Source: Desulfobacterales bacterium (GTDB lineage: Bacteria; Desulfobacterota; Desulfobacteria; Desulfobacterales; C00003060). From it: a stretch of 27,782 nt of DNA. The notes beneath the pieces were generated by a model. It was not told the DNA's origin, searched no databases, and saw only the letters and a list, made by a program, of their open reading frames with translations. The stretch's first letter is position 1; each line of letters begins with the position of its first letter. Below, piece after piece: positions 22,971 through 27,782 of this stretch. The position numbers and the translations under genes are program-made. The DNA is taken from NCBI GenBank assembly GCA_020347085.1, contig CP070769.1, positions 2,290,595-2,318,376 of the forward strand, given 5' to 3'.

Positions 22971-23783
22971 CTAATAGACAATGAAGCCTGCATATCCAAC
23001 AACCTGGGCATAATCGCCGGTCACATCTCCTGATGTAGCATACTGAACCAGCTCGGCCCTGTCTGCACCCAAGAACTTGCATGCCTCAAGCACGATCGTC
23101 GTGGGAATGACCCCACACATAGATATCCCATGCTTGGATACAGTTTCATAAAGCCCCTGGGGGTCCAAATCAAGGATACGGTCGATAGCCAACTTATCTT
23201 TGGCCTTTGCTGTCTCCTGAGACTCGTAATGGGTCATATCCGTGCTGGCCACCAGAAGAACTTCTTTGCCATAATCCTGAATACCTTGTACCAAGGCCTG
23301 ACCAATCTCTTGACATGCATCGTAAGTTAAGTGGGACAGCCCGATCGGTACAATGCTTACTTCAGGCCGTAAAAATTGAAGAAATGGAACCTGAACTTCG
23401 ATGGAATGCTCCATGGTGTGCGCCCCGGGATCGTCTTCTATCCTGACAACAGAGGTCGAGACTTGCAGAATTGATTTCGCCAGTACTTCGTTGATTGGAA
23501 CAGACCCCAACGGCATGTCCCATATCCCGGAGGCAGTCAGAGCAACCCTTGCCCCTATGCCCCTATGGTTGGGCCCCAGGATCACCACCGCGTCCGGAAT
23601 GCTGATTTGAGAAAAAACGGCACCTGCCACGCCACCGGAGTACATATAACCTGCATGTGGCGAAATGGCAGCCATCACCTTTTTTGGCTCTGGTGCCGGT
23701 CGGACAAATGAGTCCAGCTGCTCCTTCAGCCGCTCCTTTTCACCAGGATAGAACATGTTGGCCACAGCGGGTATGCGAGACAT
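22971..23783 (-). CDS. amrB: MEMO1-family protein (AmmeMemoRadiSam system protein B)
   Basis: A 270-residue protein of the MEMO family, which has a fold related to class III extradiol dioxygenases. SPHAGYMYSG (H43), GPNHRG (H73), EHSIEVQVPFLQ (125-136), STDMTHY (180-186) and C223 match the metal-site and core motifs of human MEMO1 (H49, H81, C244). In prokaryotes it is usually genomically linked to an AMMECR1 protein and a radical SAM enzyme; neither is in this window, so this copy is isolated. The biochemical role in bacteria is unsettled. GGAGG lies 7 nt before the ATG. A perfect TATAAT on the minus strand at 23817-23822 suggests its own promoter. Confidence 0.92.
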   Translation of the reverse strand: MSRIPAVANMFYPGEKERLKEQLDSFVRPAPEPKKVMAAISPHAGYMYSGGVAGAVFSQISIPDAVVILGPNHRGIGARVALTASGIWDMPLGSVPINEVLAKSILQVSTSVVRIEDDPGAHTMEHSIEVQVPFLQFLRPEVSIVPIGLSHLTYDACQEIGQALVQGIQDYGKEVLLVASTDMTHYESQETAKAKDKLAIDRILDLDPQGLYETVSKHGISMCGVIPTTIVLEACKFLGADRAELVQYATSGDVTGDYAQVVGYAGFIVY

Positions 23784-23816
23784 GTCACACCTCCATTGCT
23801 CGTGATTCCAGATTCA

Positions 23817-23822
23817 TTATAC
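23817..23822 (-). promoter_or_regulatory. Candidate -10 element of the MEMO gene
   Basis: The minus strand reads TATAAT here, about 35 bp before the start codon, which would give a 5' leader of about 27 nt. The -35 position (GGATAA) is poor, so only the -10 is supported. Confidence 0.35.
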
Positions 23823-24016
23823 GATTTTTGATCTGCGACTTATCCGGTTTCCCCAGCATATTTTACGTTGTAGCCTGAGTTAACTTATAAACATAACACA
23901 AACGGATCATTCGGACAAGCCGTGTACCTGCCCATGCACAGGGCGTCGGCTAACGGTCTGCAGGCCAGAATTGGCCTCAGTATGGGCAATACGCAAAAAG
24001 GGGAGGCCTAAAGGGC

Positions 24017-24044
24017 TTGACAAAACGGTTTTTTTGTCTATAGT
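24017..24044 (+). promoter_or_regulatory. Sigma-70 promoter of the rpmF cluster
   Basis: TTGACA (24017-24022) is perfect and TATAGT (24039-24044) has one mismatch, with a 16-nt spacer. Transcription would start near 24051, leaving a leader of about 270 nt before rpmF that contains a stable hairpin and a dispersed repeat. Confidence 0.65.
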
Positions 24045-24162
24045 AGGTACCTCATTTTTTATTTTTTTGAAGTAACGTGACAAAAAAACTTGAAATACTA
24101 ATAGGTTAGCAACGACTTTTTGCTCCATATGATTGATTTTTCATGACAATTTGTAGTCAATT

Positions 24163-24194
24163 GAGATTCTCTGCAGCTCGCTGTGGAGAATCTC
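24163..24194 (+). promoter_or_regulatory. Hairpin in the rpmF leader
   Basis: GAGATTCTC (24163-24171) and GAGAATCTC (24186-24194) form a perfect 9-bp stem, extendable outward by ATT/AAT with one bulge, around the loop TGCAGCTCGCTGTG. It is not followed by a T-run, so a leader structure is more likely than a terminator. Confidence 0.4.
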
Positions 24195-24239
24195 CAATTC
24201 CAAGGAACTTGATCATTTTTTGATGCGCTCGCCAACCCC

Positions 24240-24288
24240 GCAACCCCGATAAAAGGGGATCGGGAATGCGCTCGCCTGTGCAGTTCAC
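24240..24288 (+). repeat. Dispersed palindromic repeat, copy 4 of 4
   Basis: The most diverged copy: CCCGAT and ATCGGG still pair but with an 8-nt loop, followed by GGGAATGCGCTCGCCTG and CAGTTCAC. It is preceded by GCGCTCGCCAACCCC, matching GCGCTCGCTACCCC before copy 2, so the unit may start about 18 bp earlier. It lies in the rpmF leader, 36 bp before the start codon. Confidence 0.75.
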
Positions 24289-24324
24289 CAAGACGATGAG
24301 TCGTACCGAATAAGGAGATTACCC

Positions 24325-24507
24325 ATGGCATTACCCAAGCGAAAGGTTTCCAAATCCAGGGGCAGAAAGCGCAGAACCCATCAGAAGGCAACACTTGTGA
24401 ATCTGACGAGTTGCCCCCAGTGTAATGAGCCCAAGTTGCCGCATCACGTCTGCCCAAACTGCGGCTACTACAAGGGGCGTCCCGTCATCGAAACCGAAGA
24501 AATGTAG
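24325..24507 (+). CDS. rpmF: 50S ribosomal protein L32
   Basis: A 60-residue ribosomal protein. The basic N terminus (MALPKRKVSKSRGRKRRTH) is typical of L32. C30-x2-C33 and C43-x2-C46 form the zinc ribbon, so this is the zinc-binding form. AAGGAG lies 7 nt before the ATG. In many bacteria it heads a fatty-acid cluster through plsX, fabH and fabD; here fabG follows directly after 103 bp. Confidence 0.98.
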   Translation: MALPKRKVSKSRGRKRRTHQKATLVNLTSCPQCNEPKLPHHVCPNCGYYKGRPVIETEEM

Positions 24508-24610
24508 CTGCCCTATCAGCAACGGATGCATACCAATCGAAACAAGCTGAAAACTTCATCTCAGAAAAGCAAGCTTCAGGCCACATGGCAGCAGACAGGG
24601 GAGATACACA

Positions 24611-25360
24611 ATGACTAACGACGCCGAGCGTGTGGTGGTAGTGACTGGGGGATCCAGAGGTATTGGCCGTGCCATCGGAGTGCGCATGGCTGATGCTAAC
24701 ACAACGATCTATTTCAATTACTCCACCAAGAATAGCACAGATGCTGAAGAGACCGCGAGGCTTGTTGAGGATGCCGGGGCGACAGTACGTGGAGCCCTTG
24801 TCAATATTGCGTTACGGGAAGAGGTGCAAGGGTTCTTCAGCCAAATTGTGAAGGAATGCGGCCGTGTGGATGTGCTGGTAAATAATGCGGGCATCGCCAG
24901 AGACGGACTTCTGGTGCGCATGAAGGAAGAGGATTGGGATCGCGTCCTGGGCATCAATCTCAAAGGAGCTTTTTGTTGCATACAGGCTGTGGCCAAGACC
25001 ATGATGAAGCAGCGGTTCGGACGGATCATCAATATAGCGTCTGTGGTTGGCGTTATGGGAAACGCCGGACAGGCCAACTATGTTGCATCCAAGGCTGGCA
25101 TGATTGGCTTGACGAAGACAGCAGCAAGGGAATTGGCCCCAAGAGGGATTACGGTTAATGCTGTGGCGCCCGGATTTATCGACACATCTATGACAGCCGA
25201 CCTTGCCGAAAAAGTTAAGGAGGCCATGCTGGCCCAGGTTCCCTTGGGACGAATGGGGCAACCACAAGACGTGGCGGAGGTGGTTGCTTTCCTTGCGTCA
25301 GAAAAGGCTTCTTATATTACGGGTCAGGTTATCCATGTGAATGGAGGCATGTATATGTAG
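24611..25360 (+). CDS. fabG: 3-oxoacyl-[acyl-carrier-protein] reductase
   Basis: A 249-residue short-chain dehydrogenase that reduces 3-oxoacyl-ACP with NADPH in fatty acid elongation. TGGSRGIG (12-19) binds the cofactor, NNAG is at 91-94, and the catalytic set is N116, S144, Y157 and K161 (YVASK). Length and the C-terminal GQVIHVNGGMYM are standard for FabG. The N-terminal turn has an acidic start (TNDAER). The ribosome site is GGGGAG, 8 nt before the ATG. Its position before acpP supports FabG over other dehydrogenases. fabD and fabH, its usual upstream neighbours, are absent. Confidence 0.95.
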   Translation: MTNDAERVVVVTGGSRGIGRAIGVRMADANTTIYFNYSTKNSTDAEETARLVEDAGATVRGALVNIALREEVQGFFSQIVKECGRVDVLVNNAGIARDGLLVRMKEEDWDRVLGINLKGAFCCIQAVAKTMMKQRFGRIINIASVVGVMGNAGQANYVASKAGMIGLTKTAARELAPRGITVNAVAPGFIDTSMTADLAEKVKEAMLAQVPLGRMGQPQDVAEVVAFLASEKASYITGQVIHVNGGMYM

Positions 25361-25418
25361 TGAGAGATGTAACTGCGAAGGCTTAAGGCTTAAGGGACGC
25401 GGATTATGGATTACGCCT

Positions 25419-25443
25419 GGCCCTGGACCTTATTCCCAGGGCC
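25419..25443 (+). terminator. Hairpin between fabG and acpP
   Basis: GGCCCTGG (25419-25426) and CCAGGGCC (25436-25443) form a perfect, GC-rich 8-bp stem with a 9-nt loop, followed by CTGCTTTATG. It may attenuate read-through so that acpP is expressed separately. Confidence 0.4.
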
Positions 25444-25549
25444 CTGCTTTATGCTGTTGTCCACAAGCCTCCCTGTTGCGGGATGAAGCTTAGACAACCA
25501 TTATTGCCAAAAATCATCACAGACTTTAAGATGAAGGAGGTGATAGCAC

Positions 25550-25780
25550 GTGTCAGTTGAAGAAAAGGTAAAAAACATCATTGTTGAAAAGCTGAGCGTT
25601 GAACCGGATGAGGTCGTAATGGAGGCATCTTTTGTGGATGACCTCGGTGCCGACTCACTCGATCTCGTTGAACTAATCATGGCCATGGAAGAGGCATTTG
25701 ACATGGAGATCTCTGATGATCAGGCTGAAAAACTTCAAACGGTTCAAGATGCCATCAATTATATAAAAAAACATGCTTAA
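25550..25780 (+). CDS. acpP: Acyl carrier protein
   Basis: A 76-residue acidic carrier of growing acyl chains. The DLGADSLDLVELIMAMEE block has the phosphopantetheine-accepting S36. The start is a GTG at 25550, chosen because a near-perfect AAGGAGGTGAT (25534-25544) ends 5 nt before it and the family's MSxxEKV start follows. Such a strong ribosome site fits a very abundant protein. It is flanked by hairpins on both sides, and the fabF gene that usually follows is missing. Confidence 0.98.
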   Translation: MSVEEKVKNIIVEKLSVEPDEVVMEASFVDDLGADSLDLVELIMAMEEAFDMEISDDQAEKLQTVQDAINYIKKHA

Positions 25781-25802
25781 GAAGGGCAGTCAGGCGTGTT
25801 CG

Positions 25803-25831
25803 GTTCGGGAGGCTCAAACGGCTTCCCGAAC
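25803..25831 (+). terminator. Hairpin after acpP
   Basis: GTTCGGGAGGC (25803-25813) pairs with GCTTCCCGAAC (25821-25831) over 11 bp with one G-U pair and a 7-nt loop. No poly-T follows. It probably stabilises the 3' end of the acpP message or terminates it. Confidence 0.45.
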
Positions 25832-25930
25832 GAACCAATCCATGAATTGCCTGTGATAGAGATTCTCACAAAATGAGTTTCCAAATAAACCATCCTTATC
25901 TAACTATAGAATGATGAAGGTCGTTTGAAG

Positions 25931-26362
25931 ATGAAGGTGATTATCGGGTCTGATCATGCAGGTTATCAAATGAAGGAGAAGGTGATTGCCCATCTCCGCC
26001 AGCGGGGCGTTGAGGTCGAAGACGTCGGGACTCACGGTGAAGAATCTGTGGATTACACAGACTTTGGGAAAAAAGTGGCCAGCAAAGTCTCAGATGCTTC
26101 TTTTGATCGCGGGATTTTGATCTGCGGCACTGGGCTTGGCATGTCGATGGTTGCCAATCGCTTTCGCGGTGTGCGCGCTGCCCGGGCTAACGATCTTTTT
26201 TCGGCCATCATGAGCAGGCGCCACAATGACTCCAATATATTGGCCATGGGCGGGCGACTGATCGGAGACACGCTGGCTTTGCAGTTAGTAGATACGTGGC
26301 TCGATACCCCTTTTGAAGGGGGACGCCACCAACGCCGTCTTGAAAAGATGGACACTGAGTAA
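25931..26362 (+). CDS. rpiB: Ribose-5-phosphate isomerase B
   Basis: A 143-residue RpiB/LacAB-family enzyme that interconverts ribulose 5-phosphate and ribose 5-phosphate. GSDHAGY (6-12), the catalytic C65 in CGTGLGMSM, VANRFRGVRAA and RRHNDSNILAMGGR are characteristic. I start it at ATG 25931, since the protein then begins MKVIIGSDHAG as in the family; an in-frame TTG two codons earlier is unlikely. It sits in the common fabF-rpiB-glyA-nrdR-ribD neighbourhood, here lacking fabF and glyA. Confidence 0.95.
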   Translation: MKVIIGSDHAGYQMKEKVIAHLRQRGVEVEDVGTHGEESVDYTDFGKKVASKVSDASFDRGILICGTGLGMSMVANRFRGVRAARANDLFSAIMSRRHNDSNILAMGGRLIGDTLALQLVDTWLDTPFEGGRHQRRLEKMDTE

Positions 26363-26534
26363 CAGCGTGGGGTTCAGTGGAAGGTCGAGATCGCAAGAGA
26401 GGAATTGGAGCGATTTAACAAAAGGCCACGGGATTGGAGTTTAAGCGACCTAGATTCCTGTTGAATGCGCTGGGACAGATAAGCCGATTTTTTGAGACGT
26501 TCTCATTATGTGTAATGAAGTATGAGTCCTTCGT

Positions 26535-26984
26535 ATGAGCCGTCCTTCCTGGAAAGAGTATTTTATGGATATTGCCTTGCTGGTGGCAAAGCGCTCTACG
26601 TGCCGCCGCCGCCGGGTTGGAGCTATTACCGTAAGAGACAAACGAATTCTTGCAACCGGCTATAACGGGGCCCCTACGGGGTTGCCTCATTGTCTCGATA
26701 TCGGATGCCTACGTGAGGAGCTGGAGGTGCCTTCTGGTGAGCGACATGAACTATGCCGAGGACTTCATGCCGAACAAAACGTCATCATTCAAGCTGCGTA
26801 CCACGGAGTTTCCATTAAAGGAGCTACGCTCTATTGCACCAACCTCCCTTGTTCCATCTGTTCCAAAATGCTTATCAATGCAGGTATCCGTGACATCATA
26901 TATCAGGAGGGTTATGCAGACCATATGACAGAGGAAATGCTGAGGGCTGCACGGGTGAAACTTGTGCAGATCGATGGAGGGTGA
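26535..26984 (+). CDS. comEB: Deoxycytidylate (dCMP) deaminase
   Basis: A 149-residue zinc deaminase converting dCMP to dUMP, the precursor of dTMP. H78-A-E80 followed by QN, and P105-C106-x2-C109, form the zinc and catalytic site. ATGYNGAPTGLPHC and the insert with C58, C74 and RHELCRGLHAEQN are typical of the ComEB-like dCMP deaminase branch rather than tRNA or riboflavin deaminases. The ribosome site is weak. It lies in line with nrdR, fitting a nucleotide-metabolism group. Confidence 0.93.
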   Translation: MSRPSWKEYFMDIALLVAKRSTCRRRRVGAITVRDKRILATGYNGAPTGLPHCLDIGCLREELEVPSGERHELCRGLHAEQNVIIQAAYHGVSIKGATLYCTNLPCSICSKMLINAGIRDIIYQEGYADHMTEEMLRAARVKLVQIDGG

Positions 26985-27156
26985 GCGAAAGAATCGTGAG
27001 TCGAAAATCGTAAACCGGGTGCCCGACGTTCTTTAGCCCTCGACCGTTTCACGCTCATATCGAGATAGCCACAAGAGATGAGGTATCCGGCCAAGATGAC
27101 GATTATCCGACAACGAGTAACCGCTCCTCAACGACGAACACCAGGAGGCCAAGCAT

Positions 27157-27642
27157 ATGAAATGCCCATATTGCCGTGAGCTAGAAAACAAGGTGATCGA
27201 TTCGAGGATGACTAAGGAGGGTAACGCCGTCAGGCGTCGCCGTGAATGCATAGCCTGTAATCACCGATTCACCACCTATGAACGGGTTGAGGAATTGCCG
27301 CTCGTTCTGATCAAGAAGGATGGGAGGCGCGAGACCTTTGATCGGACTAAAGTCCTTGTAGGAATGCAGAAGGCCTGTGAAAAGCGAAACATCAGCATAA
27401 ACACGCTCGAAGCGTTTGTGGATGAACTTGAGCGGGAACTCCAGGAGATGGGAGAAAAGGAGATTCCTGCCGCTGAAGTAGGCAGTCGCGTCATGACGAA
27501 ACTCCATGAGTTAGACGATGTCGCCTATGTCCGGTTTGCTTCAGTGTACCGAGAGTTCAAAGACATCAACGACTTTATGTCCGAACTGAAAGATCTGCTT
27601 GATGCTCCCAAGAAAAGAACGGAATTGCCCGTAGACAAGTAA
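27157..27642 (+). CDS. nrdR: Transcriptional repressor NrdR
   Basis: A 161-residue repressor of ribonucleotide reductase genes. The N-terminal zinc ribbon has C3-x2-C6 and C31-x2-C34 (MKCPYC, CIAC). The ATP-cone domain covers about 46-136 (VLIKKDGRRETFDRTKV) and senses ATP/dATP. The C-terminal DVAYVRFASVYREFKD is diagnostic. AGGAGG lies 9 nt before the ATG. The ribD gene begins 29 bp downstream, the standard nrdR-ribD arrangement. Confidence 0.98.
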   Translation: MKCPYCRELENKVIDSRMTKEGNAVRRRRECIACNHRFTTYERVEELPLVLIKKDGRRETFDRTKVLVGMQKACEKRNISINTLEAFVDELERELQEMGEKEIPAAEVGSRVMTKLHELDDVAYVRFASVYREFKDINDFMSELKDLLDAPKKRTELPVDK

Positions 27643-27671
27643 AAGGCAACCGTTCAAGGTCTTTGATAATC

Positions 27672-27782
27672 GTGGACGAAACCTACATGAGAATGGCCCT
27701 TGAGTTGGCTGAACAGGGTCGTGGTTGGACGTCCCCTAACCCTATGGTGGGTGCAGTCATTGTTAAGGGCAGCCAGGTTGTG
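27672..27782 (+). CDS. ribD: Riboflavin biosynthesis protein RibD (5' part only)
   Basis: The first 37 codons of a gene cut by the window end. The GTG start at 27672 gives MDETYMRMALELAEQGRG followed by TSPNPMVGAVIVK, the hallmark start of the RibD deaminase domain. An ATG five codons later is the alternative, but the family usually begins at the earlier point. RibD deaminates and reduces the pyrimidine intermediate of riboflavin synthesis. The nrdR-ribD linkage supports the call. Confidence 0.9.
   Translation, partial: MDETYMRMALELAEQGRGWTSPNPMVGAVIVKGSQVV

Larger units (their letters stand above)
23784..24324. other. Divergent intergenic region between the MEMO gene and rpmF
   Basis: This 541-bp gap has no gene. 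The DUF177/yceD gene that often precedes rpmF is missing. It holds a candidate promoter for the MEMO gene, a strong plus-strand promoter, a hairpin and the fourth 50-bp repeat. Confidence 0.5.

Noticed and set aside
25504..25532. TTGCCA-N17-TAAGAT as a promoter for acpP
   Set aside because: The start of transcription would fall inside the ribosome-binding site at 25534-25544.
1..27782. tRNA, rRNA, CRISPR array, integrase, transposase or toxin-antitoxin genes
   Set aside because: None was recognised by eye: no regularly spaced repeats with unique spacers, no cloverleaf noticed, and no protein with the relevant motifs.

Overview
The window is chromosomal DNA of a Gram-negative bacterium, most likely a member of the Desulfobacterota (former Deltaproteobacteria). 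This is inferred from gene style and content: a bacterial GlnRS beside GluRS, an orphan MEMO-family protein, PilZ proteins, two good sigma-54 type -24/-12 promoters, and an rpmF-fabG-acpP-rpiB-dCMP deaminase-nrdR-ribD string. No 16S or other decisive marker is present, so the phylum is an inference. I found no rRNA, tRNA, CRISPR array, transposase or phage gene.

Layout. (1) 1-4319 is a gene-poor accessory island: a 205-bp inverted-repeat element, a PilZ protein (504-878), two paralogous small Cys-rich proteins (2093-2335, 2970-3197) and much degenerate repeated intergenic DNA. (2) 4320-5655 holds an unrecognised protein, a 241-bp MITE-like element and an orphan CheY-like receiver. (3) 14870 down to 5811 is a six-gene minus-strand operon: two GpgS-like (GT81-type) glycosyltransferases, glycogen synthase, branching enzyme, MOFRL glycerate 2-kinase and pyruvate kinase. 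(4) 14871-19155 is a second accessory stretch: an MscS-type channel, a second PilZ protein, a third Cys-rich paralogue with a frameshifted tail and a small membrane protein. It repeats the order and parts of the non-coding sequence of island 1. (5) 19396-22662 is gltX-glnS (minus), and 22971-23783 is a MEMO/AmmeMemoRadiSam B protein (minus). (6) 24017-27782 (plus) runs from a strong sigma-70 promoter through rpmF, fabG, acpP, rpiB, dCMP deaminase, nrdR and the start of ribD. plsX, fabH, fabD and fabF, often found in this string, are absent here.

How the genes may work together. The glycosyltransferase/GlgA/GlgB/glycerate kinase/pyruvate kinase operon suggests a glyceryl-glycoside or glycerate-primed alpha-glucan pathway, with glycerate returned to glycolysis. 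This is inference from homology and operon order. The most novel-looking material is the duplicated PilZ plus Cys-rich cassette. Its small proteins share exact cysteine spacing (C-x12-C-x7-C-x11-C-K-C/W). Two of the three genes are preceded, at nearly the same distance, by a hairpin whose stem changes are absorbed by G-U pairs. A separate dispersed repeat of about 50 bp, with a covarying palindrome, occurs four times, three of them directly upstream of genes (mscS, PilZ-2, rpmF).
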